Of a stretch of DNA of 64,000 nt, positions 38,337-50,600 are shown piece by piece. The first letter of the stretch is position 1. Every line of letters begins with the position of its first letter. The stretch covers positions 50,485-114,484 of the forward strand of contig DF237139.1 in NCBI GenBank assembly GCA_000708835.1. Reading direction: 5' to 3'. The notes beneath the pieces were generated by a model that searched no databases, had not been told where the DNA came from, and worked only from the letters and a program-made list of their open reading frames with translations. Position numbers and translations under genes: made by a program. This DNA comes from Klebsormidium nitens. Lineage: Eukaryota > Streptophyta > Klebsormidiophyceae > Klebsormidiales > Klebsormidiaceae.

Positions 38337-39238
38337 CAACCACTTACTGAGTCAAAACACCAACCTGAGGGAAGGTTTACGAGGTCAAACCGAGGCGGGT
38401 TGATAGGATTGAGCCAGCCAAGGACGGCTCTGCAACCAGTGCGAGGCAGGAGTGTAAGGTAGTTCTTCTCTGTCAAGGTAGTTGGTTTGAAGCCTACTTG
38501 GTGTTTCTCAGTTGCCAAACCCGAAATCCGTTCGATCATCCGGCGGTTAGCATTGGCCTGAGGCGCTCATGCAATGCTAAACGTTCATAAATTGTACTGT
38601 CCGGTGTGTTATGTATGCACGACTCATAGTGTGTATGTTCGGCGTTTGCATGCAAGAGTCTAGCTACAGTTCGGTGTGAATTTCGTTGATTGGTACATGA
38701 ACCGCACATACCCACTTTCATGGCCACTCCCCGCCGAAGACAGCTCGTAGCTAGGAACTGCACTTCATGTTGCAATTACGGCAGTAACAAACCGGCCATG
38801 GCACATGCGATATTGCAACGGCCCGGCCATGCGCTCTACGTCGTGGATTGCCAGTTGAGCCCGTTGAATTGCATAATGTCAACTGAGCTTGCACCCAGGC
38901 GCACATGGCTGCGCCAGCTCTCGCCTGAGTTCGTGGCGACCATGGACTCGGCATAAGCTCGCATGGCGCAGCAGGGGGCATGTGCAAGAAATTTCCATGG
39001 GCGAATTTAAGCTAGATCAAAGATGCGCATGTGGTGCACAGGCCCATCACATGGCAGCCATGCATTATCCGGCCAACCACAAATGTTGAGAACGAATGGA
39101 CAAGGGTTTGATGTGCGCCTTTTGGCGCAGCTAGCGTTGAAGCACGCTCCACGTACGAATACCAATTCGGTCGTATCACATTAACTTGCATGCAGGCGAC
39201 ACTGCAACCTTACGAATCTACTTTGCTCAGATTACCCC
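38337..39238. other. Convergent spacer (Lys/Ser-rich gene 3' / GluRS 3')
   Basis: No coding region is seen. From about 38560 to 39200 the sequence is dense in CATG, GCATGC, CCGGCCATG and GCGCATG words, matching the other convergent spacers. Both 3' UTRs and polyadenylation sites should lie here. Confidence 0.5.
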
Positions 39239-42200
39239 TCATTTCTTTGCTGGGGCAGCCTGTTTAGGGTCTTTTTGCCGGCCGTCTGGAATGCTGATCA
39301 ACATCACCGGCTTCTCCTTTCGTAAATACGGAACGTCGACGATGTAGTACCCCTTCCGTTCGAGTTGCAACACGTTCCCTTTCTGCAGGTTCCGCATGTT
39401 GGCGTCCCCAAGCGCCGGCGTGTCGCGCCTCGTCACCGGGTTCAGCACGCTCGTGAAGTCGTCTTCTTCCTCCAGCTGTCAAACAAATAAAGTAGACACA
39501 TGTTCTCAGGAGAAACTTAATTACACCGTCTTTGACCCATCGCCCAGCAGAGTGAGTGCTCGCAACCTCTTGACAGCAAGCCCGCTCAAGTCGGAGCTAC
39601 AAGAAGAGCGAGCAACGAACGTTTCTGCTCACCCTGTGATCTTGTCACAAGGTGGAGCACAATCAGTGCAGACCAAAGACCTCGCCTGAATCGGATTCCA
39701 AGCTACTAAAACAGGATCGAGGATAGAAAGCCATGATGCATATGCCTTGTCAAAGCCCTCTAGTGCGGAGCAAAAGAAGAAGAATAGAGCAATCCTGTAC
39801 GAACGAACCACCAATTGACCTTGAGAAGGCCAGAGTAAACACATTGGGTCACGCCTCTGCGGACCACTCTAGACAGCGGACTCAAATGATCAGAGACGCA
39901 TACTTTCTTGCACGACCCTCATTTCCACTCTGGATTAGTGGCTTGCTTCAATTGATGGAGTCAAGCAATCCAGATAATCATGAGGCCAGTTCCGACCAAC
40001 ACCTCTTCCAGAGGGGCCTGTTCTCACCTTCGGTTTCGTGATGAGGTGATCCAAGTCCACCAGACTCAGCGGCACCAGCTCGCCAATCTCCGGCAGCCAC
40101 GTCAACTTCAGTTTTGTCGTTTTCACGCTCCCCTCCAGGTGCAGCTCGCCCGTTAACCCGGTCACTAACCCGGTGTCCGCGTCGGTGTGAATACCCCGGA
40201 TGAACGCGTTGCCCCAGTCCATGAGCGTCACTTCTTCGCCCTCTTTGACTGCGGCCGCGTCGGCCTGGTCGAGCCAGATCGCGCGCGTGAACGTGGTCGC
40301 CTTTTTGCCGGCGCCGTCGAACTTTTTGTGGCGGGGGAGGATCTGCAAAGGAGGCGGAGAGATTTCTTTTTGACGACTTACATGATCACGGTAGACCAAA
40401 AACGAAACAAAGGTATTACAGGTCGTCCCCTTTTTGCCGGCGCTGGCGAACGTTCTGTGGCGGGGGAGGCTCTGGGAGGGGAAGAGCGCAAAGCTGAGAA
40501 GCGACAAATAATCTTGTCAAGGTTTGCTTGAATAATCAGGTCAGACCAAAAACGAAGTAGAGTGTTGAAGGTGGTCGCCTTCTGCTGGCGCCGTCGAGAT
40601 TCTTGTGGCGGGGGATAATCTGACGAAACGGGGCAAAAAGGTGGGAACCGAAGGACAAAATTCCAAGAATGTTTCGTAGCCTCACGATTAAACCAAAAAT
40701 GACTGACAAAGAGGCCGAGCGTAAGATATAAGAAAACGGTGGTCGAACTAAACCGCCAGTGCGCTGGTGAGGATTCTGAGCTGATAATTGTAGGAAGTAC
40801 TCTCAGAGAACTGGAAAAAAGAAAATACTGGTCGTCATGTGGATAGCAGGGGGCAAAGGTGAGCATGACTACGATTCAATATCAAAAGCATCTCTGCATT
40901 GGGGCTTCAAGGAAAATGCAAACGTGTCTCTCGTGCTCTGGTTGACGCTAGCAGTCGACGTTGTTGCTGATGGCGGCAGAAGACGTCAGCATAGGTCTCC
41001 CAACGCAAACTCAGAAGAGACGGCCGCTACGCATCTATATTAACGAAGCAGAATACCTCTGCAACTCAAGATAGAAATGGCCTTGCCATCAGCTAAGCAG
41101 CACTAAGACTAATCGCCGTTTCATGCAAAGACTGAAGCCTATAAGAAGACGTGAACTACCATGAGCGGACGCACCTTGACGATAGGCTCTTGCGGCCCGT
41201 TGGAGAGCGTGAGCAGGACCTTGGCTTCCGAGATGACGGCGGTGTGGCGGGGGCAGACGGGGTCGATGATCCGCTTATTGATCGTCCATAGCTTATCCCA
41301 CTCCATCAGGTTCTGGTTCTTCGACGCGCCCTGCCCCACCAGACAGTTACTCGGTCAGCAAGCGGCAGCGTTTCGGTAGTTTGCAGGCCTCAGACCCATC
41401 AAGGGTAAAGAACTTATTGTCCAAAGAACACGGCTTCTAAACAAGTGTGTAGCAAACCGTGCACAACGTAACCGAGGTGACACCAATGTGTAATATGAAA
41501 GGAACGCCTTCAATATTGGCTTAAGGCGAGCTTGTAGACCCTTCAAAGGACTCAGTAAGCCCGTTTATTTTTTCATCACAACACAAAGTCGGTTCCAGGA
41601 GGGGCGGAACCATCTTCCCGTTCTGACAGGTGTTAGAGGAACCGTTCCAGGCAATTACTGCTTCAATAGTAAAGTGCCCCTCTTCTCGCTTCCGCCAGCT
41701 CCGACGTCCGCACCTCCAGCGGAATCGTTCCCAGTTATTCTGCCCAAACGGGGAACCCTAACTTCCTCCTTTCAAGCCCTTTTCTTACCCCGCCCCACCC
41801 GCAGAAAAACAAAGTCCTCGAGCACCTTCATATACCACAAACCGATCAAACCAACAACCCCCCCCGGCTTTCTCAGTCGTTTGCACCCCCACCTGGGAGA
41901 GAACGAACTCCTTCAGCGCCTTTCTCCCCACAACAACCCAAACACCCTGCCCCACCCCCTCAAACCCTCTCTGAAACCTGCACCCCCCACCTCTGAAACG
42001 AACAAAACCACCCCCCAGCTTTTTCACTCGTTTGCACCCCCCACCTGCGAAAGGATGAACTCCTTGAGCGCCTGCACGGTGAGCCCCCGGCGCAAGATGC
42101 CTTGCACGGTGGGGAAGCGCGGGTCGTCCCACCCCTCCACCTTGCCGTTGTCCACGAACCACTGCAACTTGCGCTTGCTCAGCAGCGTGTACACGAAGTT

Positions 42201-45200
42201 GAGCCGGCTGAAGTCCCACATGTGCACCTTGCGGACGTCCAAGTCGGACAACACCCGGTCGTACTGCAAGTAAACGATGGGTTATCTCGTTGAGACGCCC
42301 TTTAGAAACAACTCGGACGATATTGAGGATGTTCCGGACGGCTTTTCAAAGGATCCGGACGCCGATAAAAGAAAGCCGCTGCTCAGCAAAGTCTACAAGA
42401 AGTTGAGCAGGCTGATGGCCCAGACCTGCATCTTCCGGACGCCATGATCGGACAGGACCCGGTCCTACTGCTGGGGCAAAGTTTCGGACGTTTTCCTTTT
42501 GAAATGTTCAAAGGTAGTTTGTTTTTGTTGAAAATGTTTCGGACGGTTTCCACAGGATTTAGACGTCGACAGAAGAGTTTGGCTACTCTGAGCGTATACA
42601 CGAAGTCGAGCCGGGCTGAAGGTCCCACATGCGCACTTACGGACGCCCAAATCAGACAGGACCCGGTCGTACTGCAGGAATGATTTTCGATCGATTTCCA
42701 GTGTGATCCGGACGCTCGAGGAACATTTTCGTTGGAGAGTGACTTTTGACGTCCACTATTTGCTCAGCAGTGTGTACACCAAGTTGAACCGGCAACCAAA
42801 ATTGGACAAGCCTGGTCGTAATGCAAATGCAAGACTCCAAAGTTCTCAGGGATCTTTATGGCCAGGGAGCTGCGACGGAAGGTCCTTCAAACGATGAGAG
42901 AACTCTCCAGTCTACCTTGAATACCCGCGACGTCGTTGGCAACCGTGATTGCTTCGGAGTTTTTTGAGGTCGCTTTGATAAGAATCAATCGGCTGAACAG
43001 AGTACGCGGATACTGCACAGATGATTCTCGTAAGACTTCTATCAATTCTGGGTATCAGCCGCCTGGATACCCTTCCGGGCGTTTCAAACTTCTTGTGTGC
43101 AGAATTCGGGTTAAGATACCGGTTTCGCTTACCAGCTCGTTCCGATCGTGGTACTCGCTCGAGCGCAGCGCGTGTGTCACCCCCTCTATGCTGTCGACGT
43201 ACGGGCAGGCGAAGTCGTATGTCGGGTACGCCTGGATAACGTCAGCAGAAGCGTCAGCACTAACTTTAGTGTCAGAAACAGCAAGGATGGATGTCGAAAG
43301 GGACATGATGTGTGTCTGTCAAGTTGCAGAAAAAGTCAAATTTTCCTGGTGGCAGGGATCTCCCTATCGATCTTTCGCTAGACGATCTTTTTCCAGAAAA
43401 GAGTGTAGATCTTTTCCTAGCGTTAGCGCGATTCAGCCATCTTATCGTAGATCGAAGAAGACATCTCTACGGTGAAGCAAACTGTTAGTCCTTTGGAATC
43501 AGCCAGATGAAACAACACAGCGGTAAGCGGACTACATATATGCGAACCTTTTGAGTCCGGCTTGCTTTCCCACTCTCCAGAAAACCCAAAACCTGAACGC
43601 CGCCAAAACCCCAAATGGCAAGATTCCGAAACCAGAAAGAACCGGAAACCCACCTTGTATTTTGTTCCGACCCGGTGATGCGGCATGGGGTTGCAGCGGT
43701 AGTACACCGGATACCACATTGCCTCGTTGGCGCCTGCATGTCCGGCTTGCTTCGTACGAAGCCTTCCAAAAAAGATAGAGAATATCACACTCTCCAGCCT
43801 GCCAGACCGTGTTACAACGATACCCCGAAACACCAGAGACCGAAACCTCAAAAATATACCCGAACTCACCATGTACTTCGTTCCGACCCTGTGATGCGGC
43901 ATGGGGTTGCAGCGGTAGTACACCGGGTCGCGCATCGCCTTGTTGGCGGCCTGCATGTCGAGCTTCCCGCGCACGCAGCACTTCTTGCCCTCCTCCGTGC
44001 CCTTGAGCATCTCCGCCCACATGGCCAGGTTCTTCTCCACGCTGTTGTCGCGGTTCACGCTGTTGTCGCCCACCATGCGCTCTGCAAAAGACTTTGGGAG
44101 TTTAGCGTCGAAAACTTGGGCTTGAAAAAAGAGGGGAGGGTAGTGGGTTCAAGGGAACAGCGTTGTTGTCGCGATTCACGGTGTTCTCGCCAACCATGCG
44201 CTCTGCGGAAGGAATATCGACCAATCCCGTAGGAGTTCAGTGTCGGAAATTTGCGCTCAAAAGATCAGGAGCGTAGTGAATAAATGGAAGTTCTGCTGAA
44301 CGCTGTTGTCGCGGTTCACGCTGTTCTTGCCAACTGTGCGCTCTGCAAACGATCCTCGCGGTCATGAGGTTTGGAGTTTTGTTGGAGGAATCATTCTTTG
44401 GGGGTTCAAATTAAGGTAAACGAGGTTGATGATATCTGCATGGGTGCATGACGATGCCTAGTCTAGGAATGAAGAACATAGGCAGCGGAGGGCCTTGTGT
44501 TCCGGTAATGACGCTCCTGGAACGCTGACTCAGCAGGCTTGGCAATCTGATGGCCCTTCCGTTGAAGACCCAAACAACAGTCGCGTACTGCAAAGCAGCA
44601 GAGACAGAACCCGAAGCGCGACAACTTTTAACACCAGGGCAAAGAGGACTGTAACGCTATCATTCCTGCCGAAACGCCGCTCACCCGCGCGCATCTTCTC
44701 CTGCGGCGTGTCATCCACATACGCCTTCCCTTCGCGTATCATCCGCTCGCACTCCTTCTGCAGCTGCTCGAAGTAGTTGCTCGTATACGTGACCGGCCCG
44801 TCTCCCTTCACTCCCAACGTTTGAAGATCCGTCAGAATGTTCTGGACGAAGTCCTCCTTCTCTTTGCTGGGGTTCGTGTCGTCGAAGCGGATGATGAGTC
44901 GGCCCTTGTACTTGGTTGCGAAGTACTGGTTGAGGAGCGCGGCTTTAGCGTGCCCGATGTGGAGGTAGCCGCTCGGTTCGGGCGGGAAACGGGTTACGAC
45001 CTGCAGGTTTAGATTAGGGTCGAGGTTGGAAGGGTGAATCAATTCAGTTTTGAATGTTGTGGACTGAGTACGGAAGCTCAGAACTTGGTGATAAAAAGCA
45101 GAAACGAACTATGTGTAGTAAGTGGTCTTTTTTGACAGATCGGAGTCGAGCATAACCACTCATGCCTGGCCGCCTGAGCGCAAAATGGACAACAACCTGC

Positions 45201-47286
45201 GGGAGGTATAAAGAAGCTTCGATCAAGCAGGCACTATATCGGATTCCGAAACGGCAACGAGCTACGCTCCTGTTGAATGAGAGTTAGGCATATCCCGCTC
45301 ACTAAAACGAAAACGAAGAGACCGCTGGGCTTGCATGGGTATCGCGGCATGATAGCAGAGTTTTCCCAAGCATAGATCGTGGGCCTCCGTGTCTGGTATC
45401 AGATGGTGGTTCAGTTTAAAGCACGAAACTGCAAACGAGGGACCTCGGATGAAAGTGGAGACAGCCGTTTGGCTCAGGACAAACACGAATCACATTCTGT
45501 GGAGGTCTCCGAAATGGACACAAAACCAGGGCAAAAATTTCAGGAGAAATGTCCACATCAAATCGAGGAGTTGTGCCCAACGCTCACCTTCCCTTCGGCA
45601 GCGTCCGGCAAATTGACGTCAAACGAGCCCTCGTCCTTTGCCGCTTCCGCTTTGCCGCTCCCCTTTCCTGCTTCGGCCCCCTTCTTGTCGCTCGCTGGGG
45701 CCCCCTTGACCTCGCCCCCCCGAGGCTTCGGCCCATATTCTGCCGCGACTAGTTGCAATTCCGCAACTGTCCCGAGAGCGGTTGAGAACCAGCGGGAAAG
45801 GTTTGGAAACTTGGTCGTGGAGCGCAGTAGGGCCTCCCATCGCTTTCCGGCAGCTGCAAAGTGAGGGCATTGATTGGCGGTAACATACTTGCTTCACTAA
45901 TCTGGATTGATTCATTTCTCCACCGTAACTTGCATACGCAAATCCCAAACAAAGAAGAGGTCGGTAAGCCCTATACGAAAGGCTTCGTATTGCCTGCCAT
46001 TTGCTGGTGAGATTTCCGTCAGACAAATGTTCTGCTCCTTCTGAACCAAACCACACTTCGGCACTGGTATGGAATGTCCAAAAAACGATACAAATGGTTA
46101 ACATAGCCTTCCAAAAGTGGAATGGAGAGCTGGAGTTTTCGTCCAGAGTGCTTCCACTATATGCCTACTTACATAATTGTACTGTAGCGACAAGCGTTGC
46201 TTATATTCCGCCCTCGACGTCTGACCTATTATGAGCATCCTCATATCTTTGACACTCCCCTCATGTCGGCACCTCAAAACCATCACAACGTCCAACTTCA
46301 AAAGCGAGCCAGCCAGAAATAACACCCACCTTGCAGCTGGGCCCAAACCGCGATGTCCGCGATCGTCAACTGATACCCCGCCAGAAACGTTCTCAGCTCC
46401 AAGAAACTGTCAATGTAAGCACACGTCCGCTCGAACTCGGCGCCGATCGCCAGCGTCGGGGCATAGTCCACCCACTCATCGACCTCCCCAGCTGAGGCGG
46501 CATCGACGCCATAGAAACCGACAGCCTTGCTGGCGCGCCCGATGTAGCGAAGCAGAGTTGCAGTGCCTCGTAGCTGGTCCCTGGTTTTTGGGAAGAGTAA
46601 GGTCTGAGTTTGCATGATTCTCAGCGGTCTTTGAAAATGGTATGCGCGAAGAAAAGATGCAGAAGAATTGACGCTGAACAAGTTCGGGAAGGAAGTTGCT
46701 GGAAGGAACAATGTAAAGATGACAAATGGCAGCGCCGCAAAACTCATCTGGTGCTGACAGTCGCAGCAAAGCTGTCGATTTATCTGCTTTCTCGAATTGT
46801 AATCCTCGCAAAAGGCCCAATCCACCACCACTTCGATGCCGTGAAGCATTACAGAAATCTTGCCACTAAAAGCACGGGATAATAGATTTCAGAGAGCCGA
46901 CAAACAGCAATAAAACTTTTGTCAACCAGAAGTTTTATGTCAAAATTGCAACACCCGTGATATCTCACCCTTCTTAGCAACAATCAAGGAAAGTCAGCGG
47001 TGGCAAATTAAAGCCCAAAGCTAACTTGCCTTTGCCTCCAGATTGGAGGCAGACCGTTTCCAGCTTGACAATTGTGATCTCCCATGCTAAGCCGGATCAA
47101 GAAAAGAGATTGCTGATTGGTGAAACATAACACCACCCCTCACCCGTTTGCGAAAGTCAGGACCGGCGCCGCTGCCTTGTCTGCAGACTGGTCTGGCTTG
47201 GGGGCTAGATCCACGTGGCCAACTTTTGCAGCAGCCAGAAGGGCAAGCGGGGGCGCGCTCGCAGGAAAGGAAAGCGTCGCCATCAT
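39239..47286 (-). CDS. Cytosolic glutamate-tRNA ligase (GluRS) with GST-like N-terminal domain
   Basis: Ten exons: 47144-47286, 46330-46580, 45588-45853, 44685-45000, 43870-44081, 43133-43231, 42045-42263, 41175-41330, 40028-40342 and 39239-39475; 737 aa, close to the 719 aa of the Arabidopsis cytosolic enzyme. Start is the first of two adjacent ATGs at 47286. Residues 1-185 form the GST-like domain used in multisynthetase-type contacts ([23 protein letters not shown]). A Lys/Ala/Glu-rich linker follows. The class I Rossmann core starts near 221 with a literal HIGH motif (234-237) and the G-Y-L-H-I-G-H-A-K context. The SKRK loop (458-461) is the KMSKS equivalent. The C-terminal beta-barrel anticodon domain fills exons 8-10. 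It charges tRNA-Glu in the cytosol. Eukaryote/archaea-type GluRS resembles GlnRS, but the residues around the barrel ([16 protein letters not shown]) fit plant GluRS. Confidence 0.97.
40286..40785. repeat. Four tandem echoes of the GluRS exon 9 acceptor edge
   Basis: The exon 9 5' edge (genuine copy about 40286-40350) recurs in decayed form at about 40414-40485, 40562-40625 and, more weakly, 40738-40785, with 130-175 bp spacing. Shared words are GGTGGTCGCC, GCCGGCGC and TGTGGCGGGGGA. An intronic leader, GACCAAAAACGAA, is repeated too, so the unit spans the intron-exon junction. Only the first copy keeps the acceptor and a usable frame. Confidence 0.85.
41860..42080. repeat. Echo of the GluRS exon 7 donor edge
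   Basis: The genuine exon 7 end and its GTGGGG donor (42030-42080) share GTTTGCACCCC, CACCTG and GAACTCCTT.AGCGCCT with an intronic copy at about 41875-41930. The upstream CAGCTTTTTCACTCG-like leader is copied as well. The copy lacks the CAG|GT context and is diverged, so it is not a usable exon. Confidence 0.8.
42184..42822. repeat. Serial echoes of the GluRS exon 7 acceptor edge
   Basis: The genuine 5' part of exon 7 (42184-42270) recurs at about 42396-42475, 42590-42680 and, as a shorter fragment, 42758-42822, all in the adjoining intron. Shared words include GTGTACACGAAGTTGAGCC, CCCACATG and ACCCGGTCGTACTGCA. Each copy carries different indels and breaks the frame. Extra GGACG-containing words surround them. 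Confidence 0.85.
43655..43775 (-). pseudogene. Decayed duplicate of the 3' half of GluRS exon 5
   Basis: This ~115-bp intronic segment copies the end of exon 5 (genuine 43870-43990), including the stretch coding for [12 protein letters not shown] one-base loss near 43731 (GGCGCCTGC versus GGCGGCCTGC) puts the two halves in different frames, and the reading beyond has lost the Cys-Val-Arg-Gly-Lys segment. It sits about 215 bp downstream of the genuine exon and is most simply a dead tandem duplicate. Confidence 0.85.
44041..44350. repeat. Three tandem copies of the GluRS exon 5 acceptor edge
   Basis: The first ~45 bases of exon 5 plus its acceptor (genuine 44041-44090) recur at 44159-44208 and 44299-44350. 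All three keep GTTGTCGCG.TTCACG.TGTT and TGCGCTCTGC. The two upstream copies lie in the intron between exons 4 and 5 and still carry AG acceptors, so occasional cryptic splicing is possible, but only the genuine copy leads into the full exon. Confidence 0.85.
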
Positions 47287-47682
47287 GGCATTGGTGGCGT
47301 TGCCAATGCTCGTCTTCTGCTGCACTGAAGACTGAAGTTGAAGTACCGTACTTCATCTGCAGGAGCCCGAGGGTTGATTTCGTATTTCCGGCGCGGAACC
47401 GGAGGATAAGACCGGAACGTAAGGCGGAACCCCGAACCTTGAAACCCTCCAGGGCGGAAGTTGAAGCATTCAAACGCGCGGCCGCGCCGCACGTACACCG
47501 CGCCGCGCGAACGTACGTACGTGCCCCGGCCGAATCCTTGTCTTGTAAGACAGTCTTACACTGACTTACACACTTACACAGGTCTCTCACAAAGTGGCGA
47601 CAGTCTGAAGTCAACTCTCTACTAGCTGTGCCGCCACTGCCAGACGTCACCGAGGCTGAGAGCCCGTTCTGTCTTTCTTAAG
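47287..47682. promoter_or_regulatory. Short divergent promoter, GluRS / tandem-exon locus
   Basis: Only about 400 bp separate the two start codons. The segment 47470-47535 is very CpG-rich and contains the alternating ACGTACGTACGTG. Next to it are several CTTACA/CTTACAC repeats (47543-47580). This is the best candidate for a bidirectional promoter in the window. Confidence 0.55.
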
Positions 47683-50600
47683 ATGGTGAAGGTGGCATGG
47701 TTGTCATCCACAAGTCCAGCACTACTAGGAGTAGGACGAGCAGGAAATATTCAGATCGAGCACAAGTGTGTGTCTTCTGGCTGGGCCGCGAAGCAGCACG
47801 GCAGCTGTGAGTGCATACTTTTGTTTGTGGCCCATGATTATGGATATGGATCCAATAGCCTCAATAGGGTAGCTGAGTAATTGTATAACCAAGTAGACTG
47901 CCAGTAAGACGCTTCTTGGCCGGTGAACCTGTGCGCATGCTTTCCCCGTCATTCTCAGGTCTCCGTTTGCTGATGTCTGCTCACGTCAGTGGTTGTCAGC
48001 TGCATGGTGTGCTGTCTTTGCCTCATCTATGTGAGGTTTGGATTGGGACAGATTTGAGAATCAATATGTGGTTGGCGTGCCCTTTCCCTGGCATCTGGTC
48101 CACTCACGGATTTTAGTGTGCGCTCTTGCTTCTCAAGTTATTCAGCGTCTTACCATAATCTGTTGCTTGGTGCTGCAGTTGTCGTCGCCAGTTCAAAGGA
48201 TCGTCAGGAGGAGAAGAACTTGTCAAGGAAGAGTAAGTCCTCCACCTGATATTTTAGAAGCATACAAGAGAAGCTTCTGTTCTGTTTTGATAGGTTTGTC
48301 AACGTATCAATGGACTTTAGTGACAGTGCTCAAGGCAATCCTGTAATCATCTCAGATCGACCACCTCAGATCGAAGCCTCGATTGTAACTGAGCACCCCA
48401 ACCAATCGGGTCTCGGATCCGAAGCAGCTCTCAACGTTGAATAAGCAGGTCCAAGTATGGGTCATGGTACGGGTGAGTCTTTTGGGGCAACTGCCAGGTT
48501 TATACAACTGATATGTATTTTCGGTCAACAGAGTCAGGTGCCAAAGAGCAAGCACCGGTTCAGATCGGCGGCCCTGGAAAACCGGGAACTGGTGAGGACA
48601 TTCCTCAACCATTCCTCACCTCCAAGGAATTTCAAAGAATGGGCCATAACGGACATGGGTAGATTGTACGTCAGCTTTGACAACCAAATGATATCAAGTA
48701 CTGCCACTATCGACAGGCTTCAACGTTTTCCCTTCTTCAGGCATAAATCATCCTTCTCGGACTTAACAGTGTCTACCGCCGTGGATGAATCGCCCAGAGA
48801 TTTATATTATCGTTATTCCTCTGAATATTGTGGGTGCCTGCTAAACGTTCAATCTATCAGCTTCTGCTTTTCAGGGTCTTCCGAACATGTCGACAGTGAC
48901 TCAAGTCACAAGAACTTGAAGCGGCAGAATGATGATGGGACTCTCGCTTTCAAAGTCAACTCGGTCATTCCGTTCACTTGTTCTCTGTAAAGAGAAGGTG
49001 CATGTGCCAACCAAAGTGTTACACGCTACGTCAAGAAACAATGTCCGAATTATGCTTTGAGTACCAGGAATCTTTAAGCAATTGCTTGTTTGCATTATTA
49101 TTATGTCAGCAGGATAATTGAACTGTAGGTGAAGGTTCAACAAAGAGTAGCTCCTGCCTCTCTGGCCATTCTATTCTAGAATGCAATCTCCCCTGGTCAA
49201 GCTGATCGGCGACTTTGCTGCACAACACACTGTGATTATCGATGCACTTTCCTTGACATTGCAGCAGACGCCTGGATCCAGAAGCGCATCGAACAAGACC
49301 TACTCGAGGCTACCCCAATCGGAGTCGACGAGCAAGGCGAACCGATCTATCGGCGGCGGCAACAGGGTTACGTAAGTTTGCCTACACATATTCTCAATCC
49401 ATGTCTGGTCTTATCCTTATCAAGGTGTTTTACACCAGGTGGCTTCTCGGACTGATAAGTTCCTCAGCGGACAGTTTCGTGTTGCAATCCTGCTCCGAAA
49501 CACATTTCCTTTCGTATCTTTTCAGCAGGCTTTGACCATCTTTCTTGGTTTCCTGTGTCCGTCGTTCAGAGCTGAGTCTTATTGCCGTCCCCTTCCATTG
49601 AATGTGATCCGATACTTGGTTCACAGTCCCGGCCAAGGAGCGTCTGTGGCCTGTTTCCTGGTTTCACCTATGCCTTGGTGGAGGCGCCGCTTTGACCTCT
49701 CCTTATTTTGACAATCACTGAGCTCATGAACCCAAAACGCGCTCAAAACCACCTTGATGGTCGAACCCCTCCGTAAAGCCGGCCCCTTAGAGTTGATCAA
49801 GGGAGCTGTTGTGGGGAAGGCCTTCGGATTCCGCAGCATGGAGACGCGTCATGACCGCATCCTACCCCCATGCTTTGTCCTCCGCATCAAGAGCAAAGTC
49901 TTCGATTTCAGAATGTGACCCTTAGACTACGCCGGGCTTAATATGCCGAACTCGTTTACGCTGTGCTAATTTTTGGGGGATTGTTTCCTGGTTATATCTG
50001 GGCTTAGTGAATACATTCCGAGAATAAACGCCTTGCGGAAGGGGTTTGCTAGTGATGTCTAACTCCTTGCCCGACGTCGACCCACAAATCACCTGATTTT
50101 GCCTGCTGAATAGCATCCATAAAGAGCTAATCTGAATTGAACAGCAGGTTATCATTCCTCCGGGCTATTGGGAGTCGGGTCGCCTAGGCATGGGGTGCGT
50201 GGAGGAGGGGCCGAGCGGTGAGGGCTCGAGCAATGAGGAGGACGCAAGTTCCGGAGCGGAGCCATTGAAGGAGGCCGGACCTCCGGAACAAGACCCTGAC
50301 TTGCCAATCAAGAGTAAGGCCTTCGGCCAATGCTGCGCGTAATTTGCGTCCAGAAAAGACCGTAGTTCTGTGTTTCCTTCTGATACCGTATGAAAAGTTT
50401 CAAGTGCCATCCTGCGATGATCTGAGAGAAGGCACCTCAGATCAAACGCTCACTCGTTTGATTCGAGCGCACCAAGTGACACATTTCACTGGGAGAGACC
50501 GGCTTTGAATGTCGCCAGGAAGGGTTCGGGTATGGGTGATGTTGGATTCATTGCGCCGCGAAGTGCCGGCTATGTACTGCTCGATTGTATTTTCCGCAGA

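Noticed and set aside
44159-44350. Upstream copies of the GluRS exon 5 start as alternative exons
   Set aside because: They keep AG acceptors but only ~45 coding bases, with no donor and no continuation into the rest of the exon.
48875-48990. Splicing of exon D onward into the next A exon
   Set aside because: The only good donor (GTAAAG at the stop) leaves phase 2, which puts exon A in the wrong frame, and the second D copy has no equivalent donor. D is better read as a terminal exon.
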